Notes: a model not told the origin generated them from the sequence alone. DNA of 60,894 nucleotides from Paenibacillus tyrphae (GCF_027925525.1 NZ_BSDJ01000042.1:1-60894); one strand, 5' to 3'. Shown: positions 35,275 to 44,783, numbered from the stretch's first letter. Numbers and translations are program-made.

Positions 35275-35475
35275 ATGGCAGACGGTTTTCTATCCCTTCT
35301 CTCGGCACCGGCAAGACGCGCGTTGGAACATAATGGGATAACTACTTTGCAGCAACTCTCAAAGTATAGCGAACGAGAGATCTTGCAATTTCACGGTATG
35401 GGGCCGGCATCCTTACCTAAACTCAGGACTGCATTGAAGGAAGCCGGGTTATCATTCAAAAACGAAACGCCATGA
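35275..35475 (+). CDS. Small RNA-polymerase-alpha-CTD-like helix-hairpin-helix protein
   Basis: ATG 35275 follows AAGGAGCGATGTAAA; the frame opens at 35233 but that start lacks a site. The 66-residue protein MADGFLSLLSAPARRALEHN... fits the pattern of the alpha-subunit C-terminal domain: L..L..P.RRAL...GI.T...L..YS..E.L...GMG..SL..LR.AL...GL. This domain is four to five helices with a helix-hairpin-helix that binds UP elements or regulators. It is alone here, without the alpha N-terminal domain. The LexA-type box in its promoter suggests induction after DNA damage. A role in modulating transcription or DNA binding is inferred only. Confidence 0.75.
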   Translation: MADGFLSLLSAPARRALEHNGITTLQQLSKYSEREILQFHGMGPASLPKLRTALKEAGLSFKNETP

Positions 35476-35525
35476 ATGACGTTCTATTCCCCTGATGATT
35501 CTATACTCTTAAATCCTTGGCGGAT

Positions 35526-35567
35526 AAAAAATACCCCCGGATGAAGCACTGTGGCTTCTCCCGGGGA
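35526..35567 (-). terminator. Terminator of molybdopterin oxidoreductase gene
   Basis: CCCCGG and CCGGGG, with an inner GAAGC/GCTTC, pair on the - strand and are followed by TATTTTTT. It lies about 44 bases after the oxidoreductase stop and may also end the + strand gene. Confidence 0.7.
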
Positions 35568-35610
35568 TATCCGCATTAAACGACTGTGTTGACGTATGAA
35601 AACCTCTCGA

Positions 35611-37668
35611 CTAGCTGACGCTCTCCAGCTTTTCCACCTTAACCCGTCCCGAGAAAAAGACGGCCCCGCCGCCCATATCCGCCAGCCGGTCCGGGGTCAG
35701 AGCATTCACCAGGCGGCTGCTTCCTTCCGCATCCGCCCATAAGCCCTGGCTGACAACGGTGCCGCGAACAACGTCGTCGCCCACTGTCGCGGTCAGCTCG
35801 CACGAGCCGCGCGAGTTCCACACCCGGACACGTTCGCCGCTCCGGATTCCCAAGCTCGCGGCGTCTTCCGTATGCATATAGAGCTTCGGCTCTCCGCCTT
35901 CCAGCCGGACATGCTTTGCATTATGCGAGAACGTCGAGTTTAAGAAATTATGATTGGGCGCCGGGATAAATTGAAACGGCAAATCCTCAGCCTCGTCCGC
36001 CGGTAGCGGCATGTACGTAGGCAGGGGCGGAAGGCCTTTCAGCTCCATCGCCCTGGAGTAGAGCTCGATCTTTCCGCTCGGCGTAGGCAGCTTGCCCGGA
36101 AACAACGGCTGGACGTTCGCTCTCGCGTACTGCTCCTCCAGAAGCCGCTCATACGTAATGCCTTCCAGATTCGGATTGGCCGGATTGTTCAACGCCTGCC
36201 GGATCATGTCCTCGTCCGAATCGCGCAAAGCTTCTTCCTCGAAGCCCATGCCTTGGGCCAACAGCCGGAAGACGTCCGGATTGGACTTGCTTTCGCCGTA
36301 AGGCTCAATGGCCGGTTGTTGGATCTGGACGTAATGATGCCAGTAGGAACGGTAAATATCATGGTTCTCGAAGGAAGACGTCGCCGGAAGCACCAGATCG
36401 GCGTACCGTGCAGTCTCCGTAAGAAACAAGTCATGTACCACCGTGAACAAATCTTCGCGCATCAGCCCTTGCCGTACTTTGCCGGCATTCGGGGCAACGA
36501 CCGCCGGATTCGAATTGTACACGTACAGCGAACGGATCGGCGGATCGAGCTTCAGAAGCGCATTCCCCAGCAGATTCATATTGACGGAGCGGGCCGGTTG
36601 CTTGCGCAATTGCGGACGCTGCAGGGCCGCTTTATTGAATTCCAAATAGCTGCCGTTGCCTTTGATCGCCCCGCCACCGCGATGCATCCATTGGCCTGTC
36701 AGCGCCGGAAGACAGGCGATCGTGCGAACGCACATCCCTCCGTTGTCATGGTGCTGAATCCCGTTGCCGATCCGAATGAAGGACGGAGTCGTACGGCCGT
36801 ACAGCCGGGCAAGCTCATAAATGTCTTCCACAGGCACGCCCGTTACGGAGGATACGAATTCCGGATCGTACGACTTCACATGCTGACGGAGCTTTTCGTG
36901 CCCGACCGTATACGTTTGTAAGAACGTTTCGTCCGTCATGCCCTCTTCGAACAAAATATGCATCAGGCCAAGCGCAAGAGCAGCATCCGTTCCTGGGCGA
37001 ATCGGAATGAACCAATCCGCCCATTTGGCCGTCCGGTTGCGGTGAACGTCGATCGCCACGATACGGGCGCCGTTCTTGCGCGCCTTCTCCGCAAGCACGA
37101 TCTGGTGCAGGTTGGTGCTTACCGCATTAATGCCCCACATCACAATCAGCTTGGCGTGAACCGTATCCTCCGGGGACGTTCCGTAGCTGCCGCCCATCGT
37201 ATAACGGTACCCTTCCGTTCCCGCGGCTTCGCATATCGTCTGCTCAAGCCGGCTGGCCCCCATGCGGTGAAAGAAGCGCCGGTCCATGCCTTCCGTTCCG
37301 ATTCTCCCCATGTTCCCGTAAAAGCTGTACGGCAGGATGCTTTCCGCCCCTTCCGTCGCGATAAGTGTCTTCCATTTGGATACGATCGTCTCGATCGCTT
37401 CCTCCCACGAGATACGCTCGAACGCGCCGTCTCCCTTCTTCCCCGTCCGTTTCATTGGATAGCGAAGACGGGCCGGGTCATACAAGCGCTCGGCCATATG
37501 GCGCACTTTGTTGCATATGGCGCCCTGCGTCATCGGATGCGCGGGATCTCCCTCCACCTTCACGATTCGCCCTGCCTCTTTGTGCAGCAGCAAGCCGCAC
37601 TGATCAGGACAGTCCAAAGAGCAGACGCCCCGCACGATTTCTGTCGCTTTATTCTCTATCGCGTTCAT
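35611..37668 (-). CDS. Molybdopterin-dependent oxidoreductase (formate-dehydrogenase-like, YyaE-type)
   Basis: The 685-residue cytoplasmic protein carries the N-terminal [4Fe-4S] motif C16-x3-C20-x3-C24-x27-C52 (GVCSLDCPDQCG ... AICNK), as in assimilatory nitrate reductase and formate dehydrogenase alpha subunits. LIVMWGINAVSTNLHQ and YNSNPAVVAPN mark the molybdopterin domains, and the final domain has NAKHVRLEGGEPKLYMHTEDAASLGI, a cofactor-binding tail. It has no twin-arginine signal. The length and order resemble Bacillus YyaE, whose substrate is unknown. The Mo ligand is not certain from sequence alone. ATG 37668 follows GGGAGGCAAGGCA. No partner subunit or cofactor gene lies nearby. Confidence 0.85.
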   Translation of the reverse strand: MNAIENKATEIVRGVCSLDCPDQCGLLLHKEAGRIVKVEGDPAHPMTQGAICNKVRHMAERLYDPARLRYPMKRTGKKGDGAFERISWEEAIETIVSKWKTLIATEGAESILPYSFYGNMGRIGTEGMDRRFFHRMGASRLEQTICEAAGTEGYRYTMGGSYGTSPEDTVHAKLIVMWGINAVSTNLHQIVLAEKARKNGARIVAIDVHRNRTAKWADWFIPIRPGTDAALALGLMHILFEEGMTDETFLQTYTVGHEKLRQHVKSYDPEFVSSVTGVPVEDIYELARLYGRTTPSFIRIGNGIQHHDNGGMCVRTIACLPALTGQWMHRGGGAIKGNGSYLEFNKAALQRPQLRKQPARSVNMNLLGNALLKLDPPIRSLYVYNSNPAVVAPNAGKVRQGLMREDLFTVVHDLFLTETARYADLVLPATSSFENHDIYRSYWHHYVQIQQPAIEPYGESKSNPDVFRLLAQGMGFEEEALRDSDEDMIRQALNNPANPNLEGITYERLLEEQYARANVQPLFPGKLPTPSGKIELYSRAMELKGLPPLPTYMPLPADEAEDLPFQFIPAPNHNFLNSTFSHNAKHVRLEGGEPKLYMHTEDAASLGIRSGERVRVWNSRGSCELTATVGDDVVRGTVVSQGLWADAEGSSRLVNALTPDRLADMGGGAVFFSGRVKVEKLESVS

Positions 37669-37755
37669 TGCCTTGCCTCCCAGCGAATCAACATCTTTCT
37701 TATCTTTTTCTCCATAGCGCGTTCATTTCCTGCCGCATCCGGTGCGACTGCCTTA

Positions 37756-38739
37756 TTAGCTCAACAATAGAACTTTTCCGCGGATGCCCGACTCTGCGGC
37801 ATGGATCGCCCTTTTGACGTCCGTTAATTCAAATTTGGCTCCGATCCTCATCATCGCCAGTTTTTTCTCCTGCACAAGACGCAACACTTGCTCAAAAGCC
37901 GCCTCCCATTCCTCCTGCGACGAATGCCGCACCCATTGCCGGAGATAAAACGGCAGGACGCGGACCCGCGTTCCCCGAACCGCTTCATGCCACACGGCCG
38001 GAATACCTGATAGCAGGCCGATGCTTAGGATCGTTCCGTCCGTCTTCACACAGCGCACCAGCTTTTCCCCTTCGGGTCCCCCGATACTGTCGATGGCCGC
38101 CGTGGCGCCTTGGCCTGCCGTAGCTTCTAAAATTCGATCCCGGACGGAGTCTTCCGCCGTGTTAAACACATAGGCCGCCCCAAGACGCAGCAACTCGGAG
38201 GTATGGCGGTCGCTGCGCGTCAGCGCAATCATCCGGTATCCGAAAATAGACGACAATTGAGCAAAAATACTCCCAATGGCGGAACCCGCCGCATTGACAA
38301 CCAACACATCCCCGTGCGTTAACCGGAGCGCCGTGCGGCAGATCAACCAAGCCGTAACCGGGTTAATATAAAGCTGGCAAGCCGTGTCGTCGTCGATGTC
38401 TTCCGGTACGGGAATGGAAAATTTAGCAGGGGCTGTCACATAGTCCTGCCACGTGCCGTCGCCTTGCAGAGGGAGTACGCGCTTCCCCAACATTTGCTTC
38501 GGAACTCCCGGCCCTATGGCTTCCACCACCCCTACCCCCTCGTAACCCGGGACTGCGGGTAACGTAATCCGGTGAGAATACGTTCCCCGAATCGGGATCA
38601 CATCTGACGGATTAATGGGCCGCGCCTGCATTTTGACGGAGATTTCACCCGGTCCCGGCACAATCGGCGGTTTCTTTTCGATTTGTAGCACCTCACCGGG
38701 TTCACCGAAACGATAATAACGAACAACATTGGCCTCCAT
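37756..38739 (-). CDS. MDR-family NAD(P)H-dependent reductase (quinone/enoyl reductase type)
   Basis: The 327-residue protein has the medium-chain dehydrogenase fold: an N-terminal GroES-like domain (LQIEKKPPIVPGPGEISVKMQARPINPSDV; VPGYEGVGVVEAIG) and a Rossmann domain (VLVVNAAGSAIGSIFAQLSS, with the glycine-rich loop slightly altered). The zinc ligands of true alcohol dehydrogenases are absent, so it belongs with quinone oxidoreductases or the mitochondrial-type enoyl reductases. ATG 38739 follows GGAGCTTTC. It has its own promoter at 38793-38822. Substrate unknown. Confidence 0.85.
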   Translation of the reverse strand: MEANVVRYYRFGEPGEVLQIEKKPPIVPGPGEISVKMQARPINPSDVIPIRGTYSHRITLPAVPGYEGVGVVEAIGPGVPKQMLGKRVLPLQGDGTWQDYVTAPAKFSIPVPEDIDDDTACQLYINPVTAWLICRTALRLTHGDVLVVNAAGSAIGSIFAQLSSIFGYRMIALTRSDRHTSELLRLGAAYVFNTAEDSVRDRILEATAGQGATAAIDSIGGPEGEKLVRCVKTDGTILSIGLLSGIPAVWHEAVRGTRVRVLPFYLRQWVRHSSQEEWEAAFEQVLRLVQEKKLAMMRIGAKFELTDVKRAIHAAESGIRGKVLLLS

Positions 38740-38792
38740 GAAAGCTCCTACCCCTGTCTTTTAAAATCAGCCTGACAAATTTTGATTGTTTA

Positions 38793-38822
38793 ATTATAAT
38801 TCCTGAAAACCATAGTCCACAA
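38793..38822 (-). promoter_or_regulatory. Promoter of MDR reductase gene
   Basis: TTGTGG and TATAAT are separated by 18 bases on the - strand, about 55 bases before the ATG at 38739. Confidence 0.55.
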
Positions 38823-38841
38823 GGAAAAGCCGTACTCCTGA

Positions 38842-39699
38842 TCAAGGAAGAAGGGCTCTCCAGTACTCCCACGCCTTTAAATAACCCTCCAAATCATTCG
38901 GATGGACTTTCGCACAGATGCCGATCCGGCAGTACAGTTGAAAGATCGTTTCTTCGACCAGCCTTGATTGATCAATTGGTTTATGACGAAGGAGCTCGAA
39001 GGCGGCAAACAAGGTATCCAGGTTCAAATCGTCCGGAGAGGAACAAAAGGCGTAAGTAAAATCATAGGTAACCGGGCCGGCCATGGGAGACGGATCGATG
39101 ACGCCTATCAGCTCAAAATGGTGAAATACGAAATTATGGACACCCGTATCCCCGTGTAATAAATACTTGGTTTCCACGTTCGAAATGCGTTCAATCAACG
39201 ATTGAACTTTATCATAATCTTCGGCAGGCAGAAGAGGGCCTATGTTCTCTCGCGCCTCTTCCAAGCCCAGCTCATTGAACTCAAGCCAAGAATCTCGCGG
39301 TAGAGCCAGCCTCCCCCATGTTTCCGTTCGGTGATCCATTTTGTAATGATTGAGCAGGTCTTTGACCAGCAGGGTCATCCAATCCAGCTTGCGCCCCCGT
39401 TTATCATGGGTTGTACCGGTCAAGTACGGGTAGATCATAAACGTTTTAGCCGGATCGATGTACAGAAGCTTAGGCAAAAGACGGCTTTCCGGATAAGCTT
39501 GAACACATTGTTCAACCAGACAAATGTTTTGCGGGCTATCGAGCTTCAACACGTATTTCGGTTCGTCGTGGACTGCAAGCGTGTAGACCCGTCCGTCGGT
39601 GGTTCCTTTCATTTGATACGCTGCTTTTATCTCGCTGTCTAGTACGCTCTTTTTGCGAAGATCTTCTAGGATGTCGTGAATATCCTGCTTGAATGTCAT
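38842..39699 (-). CDS. Aminoglycoside-phosphotransferase-fold kinase
   Basis: ATG 39699 follows GGGGGGACCCGAAC; the longer frame to 39744 has no site. The 285-residue product has the APH/choline-kinase fold: YVLKLDSPQ (ATP-binding Lys), YLLHGDTGVHNFVFH (the catalytic HGD-x-x-x-x-N loop, with D and N), and GVIDPSPMAGPVTYDFTY (the metal-binding D of the DFG-like motif). Members phosphorylate antibiotics, choline, fructosamines or other small alcohols, so the name indicates fold and reaction type rather than resistance. It is followed closely by the reductase promoter. Confidence 0.85.
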   Translation of the reverse strand: MTFKQDIHDILEDLRKKSVLDSEIKAAYQMKGTTDGRVYTLAVHDEPKYVLKLDSPQNICLVEQCVQAYPESRLLPKLLYIDPAKTFMIYPYLTGTTHDKRGRKLDWMTLLVKDLLNHYKMDHRTETWGRLALPRDSWLEFNELGLEEARENIGPLLPAEDYDKVQSLIERISNVETKYLLHGDTGVHNFVFHHFELIGVIDPSPMAGPVTYDFTYAFCSSPDDLNLDTLFAAFELLRHKPIDQSRLVEETIFQLYCRIGICAKVHPNDLEGYLKAWEYWRALLP

Positions 39700-39734
39700 G
39701 TTCGGGTCCCCCCAGAAAATTTTCCAAATGCTGA

Positions 39735-39763
39735 TTGACGACATGCATGACGCTGTTTAAAAT
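39735..39763 (+). promoter_or_regulatory. Sigma-A-type promoter of PhnB-like gene
   Basis: TTGACG and TAAAAT lie 17 bases apart, giving a strong match. The promoter sits about 100 bases before the start at 39867 and overlaps the 5' leader region of the divergent phosphotransferase gene. Confidence 0.75.
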
Positions 39764-39866
39764 GGCTCCGGTTCGAGGTATACTGGTAGAGGCAAGGCTA
39801 TACGACGAAAGCGAGAACATAGCCCATGCTTGCAGACCATCCCATTCGAACGAAGGAGCGAAATTA

Positions 39867-40280
39867 ATGGCTATCAATGCGTATCTGAACTTCAACGGAA
39901 ATTGTCGTGAAGCGGTCGAATTTTACGCGGAGGCTTTCGGAACGGAAAAACCGCAAATCATGACCTTCAGCGATTCGCCGCCTAATCCGGAGTACCCGCT
40001 GCCGGAGGAAGCCAAGCAGATGGTCATGCATGCCCGCATTACCGTTAACGGAAGCGACTTGATGTTTTCCGACGTTTTCCCGGGCATGCCTTTTACCGCC
40101 GGAAACAACATCAGCCTTTCCGTCATGAGCAAAAACATCGATGAAATTAAAACGTATTTCAATAAGCTCAAAGAAGGCGGTAAGGTAGGCATGGAGCTGC
40201 AAGAAACGTTCTGGAGCAAGTGCTACGGCCAAGTAACCGATAAATTCGGTATCCAGTGGCAGTTCAACCACGAAGAATAG
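39867..40280 (+). CDS. PhnB-like VOC family protein
   Basis: The 137-residue protein begins MAINAYLNFNGNCREAVEFYAEAFG, the hallmark of the PhnB/YjdN branch of the vicinal-oxygen-chelate fold, and contains MTFSDSPPNPE, MHARITVNGSDLMFSDVFPG, and ends in FGIQWQFNHEE with the C-terminal W. ATG 39867 follows GAAGGAGCGAAATTA; the open frame begins at 39735 inside the promoter. These proteins are widespread, and the function is not known from sequence. It is monocistronic, with its own promoter and terminator. Confidence 0.88.
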   Translation: MAINAYLNFNGNCREAVEFYAEAFGTEKPQIMTFSDSPPNPEYPLPEEAKQMVMHARITVNGSDLMFSDVFPGMPFTAGNNISLSVMSKNIDEIKTYFNKLKEGGKVGMELQETFWSKCYGQVTDKFGIQWQFNHEE

Positions 40281-40314
40281 CAAACGGTTCGCCCGTTCGG
40301 CCGCACAACGGCCT

Positions 40315-40358
40315 AAAAAAGACTCATATCCGGCACGCGCCGGTATGAGTCTTTGACT
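40315..40358. terminator. Bidirectional terminator
   Basis: AAAGACTCATA pairs with TATGAGTCTTT around a CCGG/CCGG inner stem, with A- and T-rich runs on both sides. It separates the converging PhnB-like and MalT-type genes. Confidence 0.88.
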
Positions 40359-40365
40359 TTTTCCG

Positions 40366-42960
40366 TTAACGAAGCCCCAGCTGCCGCGCTTTCTCCACCG
40401 CCTCGATCCGTCCGGATACCCCCAGCTTCGAGTAAATGTTGATGATGTGCGTTTTGACGGTTGCCAGCGAAATACACAGCCGTTCGCCAATCTCTTTGTT
40501 CGACGCTCCCGTTGCCAGCACTTCAAGTACTTCCCGCTCTCTGTCGGTTAAGCATTGGCTGTCGGAGGCCTCAGGTCCCCATAGCGCGAACAATTCCTGT
40601 AAGAAGCGCTTCTCGGTAAGAGACAGCTCGGAGGACGCCTGATCTTGACGCAGCAGCTCCGCATATGGCCGCACGGCAGGCTCCTCCAACACAAAAAGCG
40701 ACTTGATCCCGTATGACGAAGCGTAGTGAATCGCCTCCCGGGCCAATTGAAGCTGCTGCCGCTTATCGGCACGTCCTGCCGCGCCCATGATTTCAAGCTT
40801 CAGCAGCGCCGCCTCGACAATCGTCCAGTAGTCCGCCTGCTTTCGTGCTCCGGCCAGAACGGCGTCGATCTGCGCCAGCGCCTTCTCCCGCAAGCCGCGA
40901 TGAGCCAAGGCTTTCGCATAGACAAGCTGCTCCTCCGTGCGCAGCGTCCCGGCCTGATCCCCGCGTTCCGCTTCCTGCTCGAACGCTTCCAGCGCATGCG
41001 TCCGAATCTTGTCGAGCTTGATCGTGTAACTCAGGATAGCCGGTACGTAGTGAGCACTTTCGTAAATGCCCATCGCTTCCAGCCTGAGCAGAAGCTGCAG
41101 GGCCGCCTCCCGGTCGCCGCGAAGCAGCTCAAGCTCCATCCGGTTATAGACGATGGCCATATCCAATGACAAATAATCGATTTTCAGCTCGGCTTCCGCC
41201 TGTCTCAGCGATTGCTCCGCTTCGTTCAGCCGCATCGTTTTCAAGTAAATCCCGGCGATGCCGATGAGCGCATTCACTTTTAGCGGCGCTACGATCGTAT
41301 GTTTATCCAACATCTGGAACACCTCGTGGTAAAGCTGCTCCGCAAAGATCAACTCTCCACATTTTTCCAACAATTGGCATTTGAGCGTAACCGTAAAAAA
41401 GTAAATATACGGATTGTGCGCCTTCCGTTCGAGCTTAATCGCCTGGTCGAGACAGGTTAACGCTTCCTTATGCCTGTCACGGAAGGAGCACATCATGCTG
41501 GCTGTCATGTAGGCAATAGCCTTGGTGATGTCGCTGACATGCATCCCGTCAATTTCTGCGATCCAATCCAGCGGGTCCGATCTCGACATCGTGCTGTCAT
41601 CCTCTATGAACAATCGGGCCATCGATAAGATCGACCAGAGGCGATCCTCCCGGGAAATGCGCCTGATGTGATTCATCATGTCGCGGCAGCATTCCATCTC
41701 CAGATTGCATAGATGGTAAAAGAGCCTCTGGAACAGCAAGTCCCGATGCTCCAGCAGCGCATCGATCGGTAGCTCACGCAAATGCCCCCATACTTGCACG
41801 GACGTGTCCAATAAACCGATCATTCGAATCGCTTCGTCCGTTTGGCCGGCAAGCAATGCGTGACGAATCCCCTCTTCGACATCGCCGATGTCTTCATATA
41901 CGGCGGATGCCCGGGCATGCCAGGCTGCGTTGTTCGAGCCATCCTCCTCCAGCCAAAGCCGCTGCAGAAACTCCCCGAACATATGATGGTACCGGTAAAT
42001 TCCCTCCTCCTCGTCAATGGGGACGAGAAACAAGTGCCGATCGGCAAGCTGCCGCAGCATAGCCCTGGAGTCTCCCGTTCCCAGCAGCCGGTCGCAGATG
42101 TCGGCATTGAAATAGCGGAGGTTCGAGGTCTGAAGAAGGAACCGCTTTTCCTGCTCCTTCAGGCCGCTGACGATTTCGTTGGACAAGTAATCGACGACAT
42201 ACTTGTTCACCGCGCGCACTTGACCGACAGCCGCCTGTCGATTCGCGTCCAACGCCAGCGCCGTCAGCTGCAGGCCGCCGATCCATCCCTCCGTTACGCG
42301 ATGCAGACGCTCCGCATCCCCCTCGGCTACGGTCATTTGCAGGGTCATCTGCAAAAACCGCTTCGTTTCCTCCGGAGAGAACCGCAGCTCCTCTTCTCCG
42401 ATATCGAGGCATTCTCCGGCCATCCGCAGATCGCCCAAGTACATCCAAGGCGCGCTCCGGCTCAGGAGAACGAGGTGAAAGCTCTGCGGCGCGTAGCGGA
42501 GAAAAAATTGTACCGAAGCGAGAACCCCGGTGCTGTCGATCACTTCAAAATCGTCCAGGACAAGCACCAGCGTTCCTCCACGACTCTCCAACTGATTCAC
42601 AAGCAGCACGAGAAAGCTTTCGATATCTTGGCCGTGAGGCTTCGAGACGAACAGCGTTAACAGCGATTCGCCGGCTTCTCCCAGATCCGGCTTTAGCGCC
42701 TCCAAAACGTAATACCAGAATAGTTCTACCTCGTTGTTATCGGCGTTCAGCGAGATCCAGCGGGCCGGAAGCTCCGGCCGTTTATTTAGAAACGCGGAAA
42801 GGAGCGACGTTTTTCCGCTCCCGGCCGCTCCTTGAATTAAAGTTACTTTCGCCTCCGTCAAACGCTCCAGTTTGGCGTCCAGCGCTGCGCGCGGCACGAA
42901 GTTTCTCCGGGGCGATGGAGGCCGCAATCTGGCGGTTAGCAGCCTTTGGTTAGAGATCAT
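40366..42960 (-). CDS. MalT-type LuxR-family ATP-dependent transcription regulator
   Basis: The 864-residue protein begins with an AAA/STAND ATPase: Walker A GAAGSGKT (44-51) and a Walker B-like LVLVLDDFEVID near residue 130. A winged-helix and helical repeat region of the sort that senses ligand follows in residues 300-780, and a LuxR helix-turn-helix ends it (LTDREREVLEVLATGASNKEIGERL). Such proteins form ATP-dependent oligomers that activate transcription. It stands 83 bases downstream of the ABC exporter, probably in one transcript with it. ATG 42960 follows AGGTGGTGCGCC. Confidence 0.9.
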   Translation of the reverse strand: MISNQRLLTARLRPPSPRRNFVPRAALDAKLERLTEAKVTLIQGAAGSGKTSLLSAFLNKRPELPARWISLNADNNEVELFWYYVLEALKPDLGEAGESLLTLFVSKPHGQDIESFLVLLVNQLESRGGTLVLVLDDFEVIDSTGVLASVQFFLRYAPQSFHLVLLSRSAPWMYLGDLRMAGECLDIGEEELRFSPEETKRFLQMTLQMTVAEGDAERLHRVTEGWIGGLQLTALALDANRQAAVGQVRAVNKYVVDYLSNEIVSGLKEQEKRFLLQTSNLRYFNADICDRLLGTGDSRAMLRQLADRHLFLVPIDEEEGIYRYHHMFGEFLQRLWLEEDGSNNAAWHARASAVYEDIGDVEEGIRHALLAGQTDEAIRMIGLLDTSVQVWGHLRELPIDALLEHRDLLFQRLFYHLCNLEMECCRDMMNHIRRISREDRLWSILSMARLFIEDDSTMSRSDPLDWIAEIDGMHVSDITKAIAYMTASMMCSFRDRHKEALTCLDQAIKLERKAHNPYIYFFTVTLKCQLLEKCGELIFAEQLYHEVFQMLDKHTIVAPLKVNALIGIAGIYLKTMRLNEAEQSLRQAEAELKIDYLSLDMAIVYNRMELELLRGDREAALQLLLRLEAMGIYESAHYVPAILSYTIKLDKIRTHALEAFEQEAERGDQAGTLRTEEQLVYAKALAHRGLREKALAQIDAVLAGARKQADYWTIVEAALLKLEIMGAAGRADKRQQLQLAREAIHYASSYGIKSLFVLEEPAVRPYAELLRQDQASSELSLTEKRFLQELFALWGPEASDSQCLTDREREVLEVLATGASNKEIGERLCISLATVKTHIINIYSKLGVSGRIEAVEKARQLGLR

Positions 42961-43043
42961 GGCGCACCACCTGTTCTAACTGGCAATCATGTCGGAGCAT
43001 CACGCCGCTCCGCGAAATTATCATAACATAAATGACCGGGTAT

Positions 43044-44027
43044 TTAGTAGCAGCCTTCGCGAACACGGCGCCGGACGACCGCGAGTCCAGCCAGAAGCAA
43101 TATAAGCGTCAAGGCGAGCACGTACCCGAGCTGACCCGCATAAGCGGATATCCCCTCGTTCCGCTCAAGACCGCTGACCAGCTCAAGGAAACGTTTTTGC
43201 GGAAGCAGGCCGGTGATCCAATACATGATCCCATATTCCGCCGTTTTGCTGCCGAAGCTCCCGGATAACAGCGAGGTGAGCAAAATGATCGTCGACGCAA
43301 GCGGCATGGCGTTATCCAGCTTTTCGATGCAGGCTAGAAGAAACCAGGCAAAGGCGGTGCCGAGAGCTACAGGGACGGCCAAGAGTCCGGCGTATGCGGC
43401 CAGCGAGAACCCGATGTCCAACCCGAACGCAAGCTTAATCACGGCAATTGTCGCATAGGTCGGCACGTACACAAACGAGAAAGTAAAGAGCGCTTGTGCG
43501 GCCATATACCGCCCGATCCCGACGGACGATACGATCACCCGCTTGAATGTGCCGTTTTCCTTGTCCTCCGTGAACAAATTCATAAACAGCATCCCTTCCA
43601 GCATCAGAAACATCAGGAGGAAGCCGGCGACATTCGTACCGACGCCCCGCTTCGACGGGTCCGGCCGCACTTGCTCCGGATGCTGGATAGCTTGCAGCAC
43701 AAGCTGTCGAAATTCCTCGCTTTTGAACGTTTCGATCCGGTACTGCCCGTTCCCTTCATCGAAGACGATGGCGTCATACTGCCCGCGTACCAAAGCCGAC
43801 TTGCGGGGAGCCTCCTTCAGCTCAGTCACCTGGAACCCTTGCGGCCGAACGGCTTCCGACGACCCGTTCCCGATCCAAGCCAAATGCCCCCGAACCTCGA
43901 ACTTCGCGGTAAAATAGACGGCCAGCGACAAGGCCAGCAGCGAAAACGCCAGAACGAGCAGCAGTATGCCTTTGCGGCTCCACATCCGACGAAAGTTGTT
44001 CATATAAAGATCGACGATCGTTCTCAT
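43044..44027 (-). CDS. ABC-2 type transporter permease (second)
   Basis: The 327-residue protein has one N-terminal membrane segment (GILLLVLAFSLLALSLAVYF), an extracytoplasmic domain of about 140 residues, and five more membrane segments, which is the ABC-2 (YhgE/NodJ-type) plan. It shares four bases with the stop of the preceding permease gene (ATGA overlap), so the two are co-translated. With the ATPase upstream it would form a drug, peptide or lipid exporter. It is the last gene before the MalT-type regulator. Confidence 0.88.
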   Translation of the reverse strand: MRTIVDLYMNNFRRMWSRKGILLLVLAFSLLALSLAVYFTAKFEVRGHLAWIGNGSSEAVRPQGFQVTELKEAPRKSALVRGQYDAIVFDEGNGQYRIETFKSEEFRQLVLQAIQHPEQVRPDPSKRGVGTNVAGFLLMFLMLEGMLFMNLFTEDKENGTFKRVIVSSVGIGRYMAAQALFTFSFVYVPTYATIAVIKLAFGLDIGFSLAAYAGLLAVPVALGTAFAWFLLACIEKLDNAMPLASTIILLTSLLSGSFGSKTAEYGIMYWITGLLPQKRFLELVSGLERNEGISAYAGQLGYVLALTLILLLAGLAVVRRRVREGCY

Positions 44028-44770
44028 ACGTAATCCTCCGTCTTGAAGGTCAGTTTACAGCCAAGCAGCAGCAGCGCGGTTGCACCCAGCATCACCGCGG
44101 CGGCAGTCGCAAACAATGCGGGATCATGATCGTAGATGATACGGAATATCGCTTCCGATACCCATTTGACCGGGGAGAAGTAGGATACCTTCGCTACCGT
44201 TTCGCCGAGTCCGTCCAACTGGAAAAATAAACCACCGAGAAGAGCAAGCACATTGTTGATCATACTTAATAATTTGTTCGATGCCTCTTCGCTTTTAAAC
44301 AAACAGCACAGCCACACGCCGAGTGCAGCCGACATGAGCATCAGCAAAAGCAGCAGTACTGCCACATACCCGATGTCCGCACCGCCCAGATGAACGTCCA
44401 TTCCCCAGTTCAGCACGGCCAATGTAATAAGCATCGATAAGCCGCAAAACAGAACCGTCGCCGTAATTTTCGAGAGATAGACGAAGGCACGCGGAATCGG
44501 CGAGTACAAAATACGCAGATTGCTCGATTTGAGGGTCCGTTCCATAAAGCTGTTCGCGGCCGTCATCGATACGTTCACAGCCGTGTACACCATGATCGTC
44601 ACGCCGTAATAATCGTAGCCGTTCATTTCTTCGCCGCTGTATGCGCCGTTGCTTAAATAACCAAGGACAAGCACAAGCACCAGCGGAAATACCGTATTGG
44701 TCAACAGAAGAACCGGGTTGAGCGCCAGATTGATGAAGTCCCGCTTCAAAATAACGTAAAACGAATACAT
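44024..44770 (-). CDS. ABC-2 type transporter permease (first)
   Basis: The 248-residue protein has six membrane segments (LNPVLLLTNTVFPLVLVLVLGY; ITATVLFCGLSMLITLAVL) and the ABC-2 pattern, including ERTLKSSNLRILYSPIPRAFVYLSK before a membrane helix. It follows the ATPase gene by 13 bases and overlaps the next permease gene. The two permeases are different in length and are likely a heterodimer. Confidence 0.88.
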   Translation of the reverse strand: MYSFYVILKRDFINLALNPVLLLTNTVFPLVLVLVLGYLSNGAYSGEEMNGYDYYGVTIMVYTAVNVSMTAANSFMERTLKSSNLRILYSPIPRAFVYLSKITATVLFCGLSMLITLAVLNWGMDVHLGGADIGYVAVLLLLLMLMSAALGVWLCCLFKSEEASNKLLSMINNVLALLGGLFFQLDGLGETVAKVSYFSPVKWVSEAIFRIIYDHDPALFATAAAVMLGATALLLLGCKLTFKTEDYV

Positions 44771-44783
44771 CTCCCCGCCCCCT

